Assembly (NCBI GenBank): GCA_951813625.1
Contig: CATOTS010000039.1
Coordinates: forward strand, 34,703 to 98,702
DNA length: 64,000 bases
Direction: 5' to 3'
DNA from: an uncultured Caldilineaceae bacterium
GTDB taxonomy: Bacteria; Chloroflexota; Anaerolineae; Caldilineales; Caldilineaceae
The notes beneath the pieces are model-generated. The model was not told the DNA's origin and did no database searches. It worked only from the letters and a program-made list of their open reading frames with translations. The position numbers and the translations under genes were made by a program. Positions 1 to 8,592 of the stretch are shown here, one piece after another. Position 1 is the stretch's first letter; the number at the start of each line of letters is the position of its first letter.

Positions 1-516
1 GGTGGCGCAGGCCGTCACCTGGCTGTTGGTGGGGCCGGTGATGCCGTGCTTGATGGCGATAAATGTCGGCGCGCTGCTGATCAGCGCGGCGGTGGCGCTG
101 GCCGGATTGAAGCGCTTGGGGCCGTTTTCCTCCAGCTTTCGGCCCTCCTCCTCTACAATATCCCAGCCGCCGAAGGCCAGCCCCATCTCAACGCCGACGC
201 GGGAACGGTCCTCCTGCGAGAGGTCGAGACCAGAGCGGTCCAGCGCCTCCTGCGTCGCCTTCCACGCCAACTGTGTGCCGCGGCTGGTGCGGCGCACGTC
301 CTTGCGCTCCATGTAGGCGCGCGGTTCCCAATCGTTGACCCTGGCGGTGATCTGCGTGGGGAATCCGGTCGCATCCCAGTGCGTGATCGGTCCGGTGCCG
401 GATTTTCCCGCCATCAGCCCGGCCCACGAACTCTCCAAATCATGCCCCAGCGGCGTCACCATTCCAATTCCGGTGACGACGATGCGCCGGGCAGAGCCTG
501 TGTCTATTCCGTTCAT
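1..516 (-). CDS. fabF: Beta-ketoacyl-ACP synthase II, N-terminal part (runs off window)
   Basis: Condensing enzyme of fatty-acid elongation; it joins malonyl-ACP to an acyl-ACP in the cytoplasm. The minus-strand frame is open from the ATG at 514-516 to the window edge (172 codons). It begins with the thiolase-fold signature RRIVVTGIGMVTPLG and ends in QVTACAT, whose cysteine (residue 170) matches the FabF nucleophile. The C-terminal half with the two catalytic histidines lies outside the window. No good Shine-Dalgarno precedes the ATG. The 167-bp gap to the carbamoyltransferase gene holds short degenerate repeats, so fabF may be a separate unit. The family is clear; FabF is preferred over FabB from the N-terminus. 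Confidence 0.9.
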   Translation of the reverse strand, partial: MNGIDTGSARRIVVTGIGMVTPLGHDLESSWAGLMAGKSGTGPITHWDATGFPTQITARVNDWEPRAYMERKDVRRTSRGTQLAWKATQEALDRSGLDLSQEDRSRVGVEMGLAFGGWDIVEEEGRKLEENGPKRFNPASATAALISSAPTFIAIKHGITGPTNSQVTACAT

Positions 517-638
517 TTCAGTGAACACCAGTTTCCAGTTTCCAGTGGCCAGGAATATCCCACGTGTACGCGGCCGCTGCAGTTTGCCGTTGCAGTTTTC
601 GTGTCAATTCGTGCAAATTAGTGGATAAAGCAGTTGCA

Positions 639-675
639 GTTAGTGGCCACTGCCCACCGACCACCGGCCACTAAC
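639..675. repeat. Inverted repeat between carbamoyltransferase gene and fabF
   Basis: Perfect 10-bp arms (GTTAGTGGCC at 639-648, complement at 666-675) around a 17-nt loop, just past the carbamoyltransferase stop on the minus strand. There is no T-run, so an intrinsic terminator is doubtful. It lies among the degenerate ccagtt/gtggccac words that recur in this genome's gaps. Confidence 0.45.
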
Positions 676-683
676 CACTGCCA

Positions 684-1661
684 TTATCGCATCGTCAGCG
701 CCATGACCGCCTTCTGCGCGTGCATCCGGTTTTCCGCCTCGTCGTAGACGATCGACTGCGGGCCGTCGATGACCTCGTCGGTGACTTCAATGTTGCGGTC
801 GGCCGGCAGACAGTGCATATACAGCGCATTCTTATTCGCCAGCGCCATGCGCCTTGAATCGGTTATCCAGTCCGTGTACTGGCTGCCGATGCGGGCGCTC
901 TCTTCGTCGTCATCGGTCGTCAGCAGCGCGCCCCAACTCTTGGGGTAGAGGATGTCGGCGCCCTTGAACCCGGCGTCGAAATCGTCGAGAATTTCAAAGC
1001 TGCCGCCGTGTTGCCCGACGTTGTCCTTGGCCTGCTGGACGATGTCCGGCATCAGCTTGTATTCGGGCGGATGGGTAAGTCGCACGTTCATGCCGAAACG
1101 GGTCATCTGCAGGACCAGGCTCTGGGGCACCGAGATCGGTTTCTGGTAGCTGCTCGCATAGGCCCAGCTCACGTTGATCGTCTTGCCGCGCGGATCGCCT
1201 ACCTTCTCGACGATCGTCATCAGGTCGGCCAGGATCTGGAACGGGTGGTAGATGTCGCACTGCATGTTCAGCACCGGCGCGCGGCTGGCGTCGGCCACGC
1301 TGTTGATGTAACCGTTGCCGATGTCCCAGTCGCACTGGCGGATGGCGATGCCATCGTAGTAGCGCCCGAAGATCTCGCCGATCTCCTTGCCCGTGTCGCC
1401 GTGGCTGATCTGTGTTGTCTCGTGGTCAATGAAAGCCGCGTGGCCGCCCAGCTGCGCCATGCCGGCTTCAAAGCTGGAGCGCGTGCGCGTGCTCGTGAAG
1501 AAGAAGAGCATCGCCAGCGCTTTGTCGCGCAAGAGCGGGTGGCCGATCCCCAGCGCGCGCTCCCGTTTGAGCGTAAGCGCTACGTCCAGGACCGTCTCGA
1601 TCTCCTCCTTCGAGAAGTCCATATCACTGATAAAATCGCGACCGCGTAAATCAGTCTGCAT
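684..1661 (-). CDS. ygeW: YgeW-like carbamoyltransferase (aspartate/ornithine carbamoyltransferase superfamily)
   Basis: Two-domain carbamoyl transferase of about 325 residues. The carbamoyl-phosphate loop STRTR is at residues 57-61, the HPFQ motif (HPTQ in typical ornithine transcarbamylase) near 139-142, and HCLPA near 280. The segment NMQCDIYHPFQ followed by WAYASSYQKPISVPQ resembles, from memory, the YgeW group of the purine/carbamoyl catabolism clusters more than anabolic ArgF. The ATG at 1661 is chosen because AGAGGAG lies 9 nt upstream; a TTG three codons earlier is possible. It sits downstream of carbamate kinase on the same strand, which points to catabolism: a carbamoylated compound gives carbamoyl phosphate, which then yields ATP. 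The acceptor is unknown; ornithine cannot be excluded. Confidence 0.8.
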   Translation of the reverse strand: MQTDLRGRDFISDMDFSKEEIETVLDVALTLKRERALGIGHPLLRDKALAMLFFFTSTRTRSSFEAGMAQLGGHAAFIDHETTQISHGDTGKEIGEIFGRYYDGIAIRQCDWDIGNGYINSVADASRAPVLNMQCDIYHPFQILADLMTIVEKVGDPRGKTINVSWAYASSYQKPISVPQSLVLQMTRFGMNVRLTHPPEYKLMPDIVQQAKDNVGQHGGSFEILDDFDAGFKGADILYPKSWGALLTTDDDEESARIGSQYTDWITDSRRMALANKNALYMHCLPADRNIEVTDEVIDGPQSIVYDEAENRMHAQKAVMALTMR

Positions 1662-1794
1662 ACAAGCCAACTCCTCTTTCCAATCTATGAGTTTGCCATC
1701 CAGTATTCAGTAATTCCAACTCCACTCGTTCCTGAAGCGCAAGGCCCGCCCCAACCACGTGCAGCGCCGGAAACTGAAAACTGAAAACCAGAAA

Positions 1795-2793
1795 CTACAA
1801 ACTGATCCTCGTCCCCGTTTCACCTGCCAGCGCCCGCCCCAGATTCTGCGGATTGGTGATGAGGCAGCGGGCGTGGGGATTGCCGCTGTTTTCCAGAAAT
1901 TCGATACAGGCGTCGATCTTGGGCTGCATGCTTCCGGCGGCAAAATGCCCCTCTTCCCGGTACCGTTTGGCCTCGGCAACGGTGACTCGATCCAGATCGA
2001 CCTGTTCGGGCTTGCCAAAGTGCAGCGCCACCTTTTCCACGCCGGTGCTGATCAGAAAGAGGTCGGCGCCCAAATCGACCGCCAGCAGGCTGCTGGCCAT
2101 GTCCTTGTCGATTACCGCGGAGACTCCTCGCAGTTCGCCGTCGGTGTCGCGCACAACCGGTATGCCGCCGCCGCCGCAGGCCACGATCACCCAGCCCATA
2201 TCGATCGCTTGGCGGACCGCCTCGATTTCCACAATCTCCACCGGCCTCGGGCTGGAAACAACCCGCCGCCATCCGCGCCCGGCATCCTCGACAACGTGCC
2301 AGCCCCTGCTCTCAAAGCTGCGAGCCGTCTCTTCATCCAGAAAGCTGCCAATCGGCTTGGAAGGGTTGTCGAAGGCCGGGTCGTCCTCGTCCACTCGCGT
2401 CTGCGTGATGATGGTGGTGGTCTCGCGCCGGATCTGCCGCTCGCGGAAGTCGTTGTTGAGCGCCTGCTGCAGCATGAATCCGATGCTGCCCTGCGTGTCC
2501 GCGACGACCAGGGTGAGGGGGATGGTGTGGACTTCGCCGAGGGCCAGTTCGTTGCGCCGCAGGATGAAGCCCACCTGCGGTCCGTTGCCGTGGGTGACCA
2601 CGACGCCCTGCCAACCGCTCTCGATCATACCGGCAATCTGCCCGGTCGTCTCGTTCACCGCATCCCACTGGTGGACAATCTCTGGCCGGTTGCTGTCGGC
2701 GATCAGCGAGTTGCCGCCGATGGCAACGACCGCCAGGTCGGTTGAGAGGTCAGCGTAGTTTTCGGCAATCATTGGGGATTCGCGATCAGACAT
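1795..2793 (-). CDS. arcC: Carbamate kinase
   Basis: Amino-acid-kinase-fold enzyme that makes ATP from carbamoyl phosphate and ADP, the last step of carbamoyl catabolism. It has 332 residues, slightly above the usual 310 because of an N-terminal tail. Motifs: AIGGNSL near the N-terminus, HGNGPQVG, ACGGGGIPV and the VIDKD(MA)S nucleotide segment. It is the first gene of a minus-strand unit with the YgeW-like gene 133 bp downstream, and has a consensus promoter about 60 bp upstream. No arginine deiminase is present, so carbamoyl phosphate must come from another reaction. A shorter start at Met7 is possible. Confidence 0.93.
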   Translation of the reverse strand: MSDRESPMIAENYADLSTDLAVVAIGGNSLIADSNRPEIVHQWDAVNETTGQIAGMIESGWQGVVVTHGNGPQVGFILRRNELALGEVHTIPLTLVVADTQGSIGFMLQQALNNDFRERQIRRETTTIITQTRVDEDDPAFDNPSKPIGSFLDEETARSFESRGWHVVEDAGRGWRRVVSSPRPVEIVEIEAVRQAIDMGWVIVACGGGGIPVVRDTDGELRGVSAVIDKDMASSLLAVDLGADLFLISTGVEKVALHFGKPEQVDLDRVTVAEAKRYREEGHFAAGSMQPKIDACIEFLENSGNPHARCLITNPQNLGRALAGETGTRISL

Positions 2794-2851
2794 TATCGGC
2801 TTCGATGTACGAAAACGCGTTCAACTGTCGGGAAGCGCTGAGGGTCCCCTG

Positions 2852-2880
2852 ATTATATGAACCGGCACACGAAAAGTCAA
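2852..2880 (-). promoter_or_regulatory. Sigma-70-type promoter of the carbamate kinase unit
   Basis: On the minus strand TTGACT (2875-2880) and a perfect TATAAT (2852-2857) are separated by exactly 17 bp. Predicted transcription starts near 2845, leaving a leader of about 50 nt before the carbamate kinase start at 2793. This is one of the best promoter matches in the window. Confidence 0.7.
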
Positions 2881-3266
2881 TGCGCTGGGAACCGGCGCGC
2901 GTCAGCGAGGGCGGCGTATTTTTGGGAAGATTCTGTCCGCTGTTGTTTGGCTCCGGCTGGCGGACCTTTTGACGCGGGCTGTCGAGACAGGACGGGCGGA
3001 GGCGATTTGTGCCCGAAAGACGAGGAGATGGGAGGTCGAATCTGGGCCGCAGTTCAGGCCAGAATTATCGTGAACATTGAGGTGACTACGGAAAACCCGC
3101 TGCCATGATGGCTGAAAGTAAAATATCGGCGGGACTGGTTTCGCCTGGATGAAGCCCGATTCTGCTGATAAGTCAACGATCTGGGTCAGCGCGGCAAGGG
3201 TTGCTGAGCGTTGCGACTGTCAGGGCCTTCATTATGAGAAGTTCGTCGCCAATCCCTGGTTGCAGG
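2881..3266. other. Intergenic stretch, no gene seen
   Basis: This gap between the carbamate kinase promoter and the sensor kinase holds only short open frames on the plus strand, with no recognisable protein and no ribosome-binding site. I see no RNA gene or repeat family member in it. Confidence 0.5.
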
Positions 3267-3286
3267 AGCATTTTCAGGAAAATGCT
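3267..3286 (-). terminator. Hairpin directly after the sensor-kinase stop
   Basis: AGCATTTTC and GAAAATGCT form a 9-bp stem with a 2-nt loop, touching the stop codon of the last gene in the exporter/two-component block. No T-run follows, so it may be a 3'-end stabilising or factor-dependent element rather than a classical terminator. Confidence 0.4.
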
Positions 3287-4683
3287 TATCCTGCATCAGC
3301 CTGCATCAGTGGCAACCGAATGGTAAATGTGCTTCCCTGCCCCACCCCTGCACTGGCCGCGTCAATCTGTCCGTCGTGGGCCTCGACAAGCGCCTGAGCG
3401 ATGGCCAACCCCAGCCCAACTCCACCGGTGTCACGGGTTCGATTTTTGTCGGCCCGGTAGAACCGGTCAAAAACACGTGAAATGTCTTCCGCTGCGATGC
3501 CGTCACCGTTATCGGCCACAGTGATCGCGGCCGTCTCTTCTTCTGCCCGCAATGACAGCGTGATGACCCCGCCGGCCGGCGTATGTTGCAAGGCGTTTGT
3601 CAGAAGATTCTGCAATGTCTGTGTGAACCGCATGCGGTCGACGGCAGCAAGAACGGATGCCCGCGGCAAACTGGTTTCGAGGGAGATGTTCCTTTCTCCC
3701 GCCAGTGGCGTAAAGAGCTCTGCCACCTCTTCCAGCAGGCCCGTCAGATCACTGGGCGTGCGCTGAAGCGGCAACTGGCGGGCCTCCGCCTGCGCCAATA
3801 GCCGCAGATCGTCCACCAGCCGGTGCAGATGGCGGGTCTGGTCATACAGGCGGGCGATTTCCGCTTTTTCGAGCGGGTAGACATCGTCGAGAATCGCCCG
3901 CAGATTGCCTTCCAGAACGGTGAGGGGGGTGCGCAGCTCGTGGGCAATATCGTTCAACATGCTACGGCGCAGCGTTTCCGCGTCCTCTAACGCGGTAGCC
4001 ATCCTGTTGAAGGAGTTCGACACAGCTCGCATTTCGGCACTCCCCTGTTCGGTCACCCGAAAGCTGAGATCGCTGCGGGCGATGGCCTGCGTCCCGCTGA
4101 CAAGATGAATGAGGGGCGCAGAGAGCCAGCGACTTACCAGCACGCCGAAGACGGTCGCCAGCACCGCGCCGAGGAGAAGAACCTGCAACAGGAATTCTCT
4201 GGCCCCTTCCCCAAAATCTGGCGAGATTTCATCTGGTGGTGGTTCAAAATTGAACAGACGTCCAGAGGGCTGTTCCCGCTGGATCAGATCGAGGAAGCCG
4301 ACGATGCGCCCATCGACGCTGATGGGTAGAGCCTCTTGCAATTGGGACGCCTCTTGGCGGCTTGGCCTGTCCGCGCCCGCGGTTGTGTAGAGGACCTGGC
4401 CCTCCGGGTCTGTCAGTATGAGGATTCTCCTGTTGGCGGCGTTGAAAAAGAGCGCGGAGTCGGCGCCTTCCAGCAGTGGCGAGACGTCCTGCCAACTTCC
4501 GCGGTCGCCATAATACGCTTCCAATCGATCGATCAGGCCGGCCTCCCTGGAAAAATAGGCAAGAGCCAGCGAGCGCAGATTGTTGTCGGCGAAGTACAGG
4601 CGCGCCGTGAACGAGATGGCGCCAAAGCTGATGATGATGATCGCCGCGAATGCCAGGCTGAGCCGCACCCATAGCCGGTTCAT
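3286..4683 (-). CDS. Sensor histidine kinase (HAMP-HisKA-HATPase, BaeS-like)
   Basis: Membrane sensor of a two-component system, 465 residues. Transmembrane segments at about 8-27 and 164-185 flank an extracytoplasmic domain of some 135 residues. A HAMP linker follows, then the phospho-acceptor box NDIAHELRTPL with His248. The ATPase has an N box (NLLTNALQHTP), DNGDGIA and GGVGLGLAIA. Its ATG overlaps the stop of the response regulator (ATGA), so the two are translationally coupled. It lies at the 3' end of an ABC exporter block and probably controls it in response to an envelope or drug signal; the ligand is not deducible. Confidence 0.93.
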   Translation of the reverse strand: MNRLWVRLSLAFAAIIIISFGAISFTARLYFADNNLRSLALAYFSREAGLIDRLEAYYGDRGSWQDVSPLLEGADSALFFNAANRRILILTDPEGQVLYTTAGADRPSRQEASQLQEALPISVDGRIVGFLDLIQREQPSGRLFNFEPPPDEISPDFGEGAREFLLQVLLLGAVLATVFGVLVSRWLSAPLIHLVSGTQAIARSDLSFRVTEQGSAEMRAVSNSFNRMATALEDAETLRRSMLNDIAHELRTPLTVLEGNLRAILDDVYPLEKAEIARLYDQTRHLHRLVDDLRLLAQAEARQLPLQRTPSDLTGLLEEVAELFTPLAGERNISLETSLPRASVLAAVDRMRFTQTLQNLLTNALQHTPAGGVITLSLRAEEETAAITVADNGDGIAAEDISRVFDRFYRADKNRTRDTGGVGLGLAIAQALVEAHDGQIDAASAGVGQGSTFTIRLPLMQADAG

Positions 4684-5381
4684 TCCCGCGCTCCCGCCAG
4701 CCGGTAACCGACCCCGTAGACCGTCTGGATGAGCTCCGGTTTGCGAGGATCGACCTCGACTTTGCGGCGCAGGTTTTTGATGTGGCTGTCCAACATCCGA
4801 TCGATGCCGTCGTAGTCGTACCCCAATGCCTTATCCATCAGCTCGGAGCGCGTGAAGACATAGCCGGGGCTTTCCATAAGCGTCTGCAGCAGACTGAACT
4901 CCGTAGGTGTCAGGTCCGCGGCCGCGCCCCGTACCTGCACGTTGCGGCGCTCCACATCCATCTGCAGACCGCCAACAACCAGCGCCGCCGCTCGCGCCGT
5001 CCCCCGCTGCGTACGCCGCAGCAGCGCGCGCACCCGCGCCACCACTTCGCGGGGATTGAACGGCTTTGTGACATAATCGTCCGCGCCCAGTTCCAAGCCG
5101 ACGATCTTGTCGGTATCCTCGACCCGCGCCGTCAGCATGATGATCAATGTGCCGGCCAGCCTCACGTCGCCGCGGACCGTGCGGGTGATCTCCCAGCCGT
5201 CCTTGTCCGGCAGCATCAGATCCAGCAACACCAGTGCAGGCGACTCGCGCCGCAGCGCATGCAGCGCGCTCTCGCCGTCATAGGCGACAGACACCGCGTA
5301 CCGCTCCCGCTGCAAGTAGCTGCGCAGCAGGCGCACGATCTCGCGGTCGTCGTCAACAATCAGAATGTGTTCTTCCGGCAT
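4680..5381 (-). CDS. OmpR/PhoB-family response regulator
   Basis: DNA-binding partner of the adjacent kinase, 234 residues. The receiver domain (HILIVDDD at the start, phospho-acceptor Asp54 in LLDLMLPD, lysine in YVTKPF) is followed by a winged-helix effector domain (LTPTEFSLLQ, VYGVGYRL). The ATG at 5381 starts directly before the receiver; the frame stays open 40 codons further upstream, but that extension is not part of the fold. It overlaps the kinase start by 4 bp. The adaptor gene ends 168 bp upstream, so exporter and regulator genes may be co-transcribed. Confidence 0.93.
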   Translation of the reverse strand: MPEEHILIVDDDREIVRLLRSYLQRERYAVSVAYDGESALHALRRESPALVLLDLMLPDKDGWEITRTVRGDVRLAGTLIIMLTARVEDTDKIVGLELGADDYVTKPFNPREVVARVRALLRRTQRGTARAAALVVGGLQMDVERRNVQVRGAAADLTPTEFSLLQTLMESPGYVFTRSELMDKALGYDYDGIDRMLDSHIKNLRRKVEVDPRKPELIQTVYGVGYRLAGARE

Positions 5382-5549
5382 AGGCCCGTTATAACTGGTT
5401 CCTCCTGCCAGGGCAAGTTGTTCGACCGGCATGGGGTCGGGATCCTTCGCGTCTGAACGGCTCTGATTTTCGGAATTTGAGTCCGGGTGGATACGGCGCA
5501 ATCTGTTCCTGCAGCCTGCGCCGCTCCCAGTCTAATGCCCTCCCGCCTC

Positions 5550-7214
5550 CTACGGGCGCCCACCACCGGGGCGAGCAGCGCCGGGAGGCGGCCCGTCGCC
5601 GGAGAAGGGCGTCCAGTCGTCGTCCTGACTGACGAAGGTGGTGGCGCCCAGTACCTCATCGCCGTTCTGCAACTGCGCAGAACGAACAACAGTCCATTCG
5701 CCCTGAACGCCTTCCACCACCACGGCGACCGGCAGCGTCTGTTCGTCTCCCGTCTTGATCACAACCGTCTCGCCGTTGTAGTCCTGCACTGCAGTCGTGG
5801 GCACCAGCCAGCGGGCGTCCGCCATTTCGCTCTGCAGCGTAGCAACAGCCGTCATGCCCGGTCGCACGTGTGTCAGGGCTTCATCGACCAGCCGCACCGT
5901 CACCGGATAGTCAATCACCCCTTCCTGGGCGTTGCTCGATGGTTCGATGCCGCTGATCATCCCGGCAAACACCCTTTCCGGGAAAGCATCGATCGTTACG
6001 TCCGCCAGCTGACCGACGCTGATCTTGGGAATATCGACTTCGGCGACGTCGATTGTCAGCTGCAGCTGGCTCAGGTCTGCTATCGTGATGGCGACGGTTC
6101 CCGCTGTAATCCGGTCGCTCTCATCCATATTGACCCGCAAAACAGTACCCGCTGCCGGAGCGACCAGCTCTGCTTTGATCAGGTCGAGCCTTGCCTCCAG
6201 CAGGGTCAGCTGCGCCTGCTCGATCGACAGCTGCGCCAGTTCGATATCCGTTTTATCCGCGCCGCGCAACAGTGTGTCCAGTCTGGACTGGGCCGCGGCG
6301 ACCTGCGCCTCTGCCGCCGCAATGTTCACGGTTGTCGGGCCGGCCAATAGATCATCCAACTGCTGCTGTGCAGTCTGCGCCTGGCTCAGCGCCGAGTGCA
6401 GATCCGCCTTGGAGGCCGGCGCGACCGCTTCCTCATAGGCCGCCAGCGCCGACTCATAAGAGATTGTCGCCTGCTGCAACTGGGCCGCCTGCCGCGTCAT
6501 ACCCACATCCTCGCGCCAAGCTACCTTGTCATACTCAGTCTGGGCTTCCTGCATCGTTACATGTGCGTTTTCCACCGCCGCCGCCAGTTGGATGCGTTCA
6601 TTCTCGCTGGCGCCATCCAGAAGGTCATTGTATCTGGCCCAAGCGGAGCTGGCATTGCTGCGCGCTGCGGCCAGCTCCCCGTCGCTGGCGCCGTTCTGCA
6701 CTTCGGCCAGGTTTTCCTGGGCCGATTTCAGGTCCGCTTCCGCTGCGGCCACTTCGGCTGCGCTGGCGTCCGCCAACAGATTCTCAAGCTGTAGTTCAGC
6801 CGTCGTCAGATTGATGCGGGCCTGGTCCACCGCGCGGCGCAGGTCGTCCCGGTCCAGGGCCACGAGGAGGTCGCCGCTGCCGACCACGTCGCCAACTTCC
6901 ACCAGCACCTCTTCGACGTAGCCGTTGACCTGCGCAACCACCTGCGTCGTGTCCACCAGCTCGATATTGCCGGCCGCGGTGACGCGGTCTACGGCCGTGT
7001 CCGCCGGACGGATGAGCGTGGTCTCAAGACTGGCTGCCAGCTCCGTACCGGCGACCAGCTCTCTGCTGGCTACCGGCTCTGTACCGGCTGCCAACACCGT
7101 TCTGGCTGCCGTCTGTCCTGGCGCAGCCGGGCCCAAGAAAAGTGCATAGCCGACACCGACCGCGATGCCAACCACCATTGCGCCCAGAATAAGTAAGAAA
7201 GAACCCCTGTTCAT
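5550..7214 (-). CDS. HlyD/MacA-type efflux adaptor (membrane fusion protein)
   Basis: Adaptor of an ABC efflux pump, 554 residues, anchored by one N-terminal membrane segment (about residues 5-28). It then shows the split biotinyl-lipoyl (barrel-sandwich) halves around a long helical hairpin rich in Ala/Gln/Glu, and a C-terminal beta-barrel region with ITIADLSQL and IDVAEVDIPKI. The hairpin is long for the family, with several repeats of alpha-helical heptads. The start at 7214 is chosen for GGAAGGGG about 7 nt upstream; an in-frame start 29 codons earlier lacks one. A Gly/Pro-rich tail ends the protein. It follows the MacB-like permease and ATPase, completing a tripartite-like transporter, though no outer-membrane channel gene is present. 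Confidence 0.9.
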   Translation of the reverse strand: MNRGSFLLILGAMVVGIAVGVGYALFLGPAAPGQTAARTVLAAGTEPVASRELVAGTELAASLETTLIRPADTAVDRVTAAGNIELVDTTQVVAQVNGYVEEVLVEVGDVVGSGDLLVALDRDDLRRAVDQARINLTTAELQLENLLADASAAEVAAAEADLKSAQENLAEVQNGASDGELAAARSNASSAWARYNDLLDGASENERIQLAAAVENAHVTMQEAQTEYDKVAWREDVGMTRQAAQLQQATISYESALAAYEEAVAPASKADLHSALSQAQTAQQQLDDLLAGPTTVNIAAAEAQVAAAQSRLDTLLRGADKTDIELAQLSIEQAQLTLLEARLDLIKAELVAPAAGTVLRVNMDESDRITAGTVAITIADLSQLQLTIDVAEVDIPKISVGQLADVTIDAFPERVFAGMISGIEPSSNAQEGVIDYPVTVRLVDEALTHVRPGMTAVATLQSEMADARWLVPTTAVQDYNGETVVIKTGDEQTLPVAVVVEGVQGEWTVVRSAQLQNGDEVLGATTFVSQDDDWTPFSGDGPPPGAARPGGGRP

Positions 7215-7353
7215 ATCAATGCCCCTTCCAATCGATAAAGTAGACTGTCGTTCGTTTCGGAATCCGCTGCTTTCGATGTCTGATCGCAGGCGAATAGGCA
7301 ATTAATCTATGCCGCTCTCTGCCGTCCGTTCGTCTTTATCTTCAACATGAACC

Positions 7354-8592
7354 TCACTCATATCGCAGCGCCACGATCGGGTCCAACCGGGTCGCCCGCA
7401 TCGCTGGATACAGGCCGAAAACCAATCCACAGCCGGCGCTGACACCCAAAGCCATGACCAGGGCGTCGATCCCAATCAGAACGTCGATAGGGAAGCCGGG
7501 GACTCTTGACACCAGCACAGCCGCCCCGTAGCTGATCCCGATTCCGATCAGGCCTCCCAGTAACGTCAGCACCAGCGACTCTACCAGAAACTGCAGCAAC
7601 ACATCGCTGGTGTGCGCGCCCAGTGCCTTGCGCAGACCGATCTCCTTGGTGCGTTCGGTCACCGATACAAGCATGATGTTCATGATGCCGATGCCGCCCA
7701 CCAGCAGGCTGATCGCGGCGATGCTGCTGAGGAGCAGCGTCAGTGTACTGGTGACGCTGCCGATCGTGTCCAGCAGGCTGGCCTGCGTGCTGATGCTGAA
7801 GTCACTGTCGTCGTCCGCGCCAAGACCGTGGCGCAGACGCAAGGTCTGTTCAATCTGTCGTTCTGCCGCGTCCACCCGCTCTTCGCTCACCGCATCAGCC
7901 GATATCGACGTGACGACATATTCGCCCCGATAGCGGGGGACGTTGAAGACGCGCCCGTGGGCCACGCCAATCGGGATGAACCCACTTTCGTCATTGCTGC
8001 CGAAGCCGGCGTTGCCGCTCTCTTCCAGCACCCCGACGACCGTGAACGGTTCGCCATCGATGCGCACGCTCTCGCCCACGACCTGCGTGCGCTCGAAAAG
8101 ATCGGTCGCCACAGTCGTCCCGATGACGATTACATTGCTCATCTGCGTGATTTCGTCCTCCGTCAGAAAGCGGCCCTCGGCTATTTCCAGTCTGTGGACA
8201 TCAGCATATGCGGCAGTCGTGCCTGTCACCCGGGCGCGCGTGTTTTCGTTGCCTGCTACCAGCTGGATGTTGCCCCCATATTGGGGCACAATCTGCCTGA
8301 CATCCGGGTGGAAGGCGGGGTCGGACAGCGTCCTCACATCGCCCATGGTCAGCGTCTCGACAGCGCTGCCGGCGCCCTCTCCTTCGTTCTCCGTACTCGG
8401 ACTGATGGTCAGCCGGGTTGTGCCCTGGCTGGCAACTTCGCCCAGAATGTCCTCTGACGCACCGCGTCCGACCCCCAGTATTATGAGGACCGCGGCCACG
8501 CCGATGATAATGCCCAGCATCGTCAGGCTGGCCCGCATCTTATTGGCTCTGATGCTGTCGACAGCAACCGGAAAATATCTAACCAGCTTCAT
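7354..8592 (-). CDS. MacB-type ABC transporter permease (FtsX domain)
   Basis: Integral membrane component of a MacB/LolCE-class exporter, 412 residues. It begins with transmembrane segment 1 at about residues 20-42, followed by a large extracytoplasmic MacB periplasmic core domain (about 50-270). The three-helix FtsX domain at the C-terminus contains the characteristic GGIGIMNIMLVSVTERTKEIGLRKALGA run (written here only as a location, near residue 300). Its start overlaps the end of the ATPase gene by 14 bp. Proteins of this class move peptides, macrolides or lipoproteins outward by mechanotransmission; the substrate here is unknown. Confidence 0.92.
   Translation of the reverse strand: MKLVRYFPVAVDSIRANKMRASLTMLGIIIGVAAVLIILGVGRGASEDILGEVASQGTTRLTISPSTENEGEGAGSAVETLTMGDVRTLSDPAFHPDVRQIVPQYGGNIQLVAGNENTRARVTGTTAAYADVHRLEIAEGRFLTEDEITQMSNVIVIGTTVATDLFERTQVVGESVRIDGEPFTVVGVLEESGNAGFGSNDESGFIPIGVAHGRVFNVPRYRGEYVVTSISADAVSEERVDAAERQIEQTLRLRHGLGADDDSDFSISTQASLLDTIGSVTSTLTLLLSSIAAISLLVGGIGIMNIMLVSVTERTKEIGLRKALGAHTSDVLLQFLVESLVLTLLGGLIGIGISYGAAVLVSRVPGFPIDVLIGIDALVMALGVSAGCGLVFGLYPAMRATRLDPIVALRYE

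Noticed and set aside
684..2793. Arginine deiminase pathway operon
   Set aside because: No arginine deiminase or arginine/ornithine antiporter is present and the transferase looks YgeW-like.
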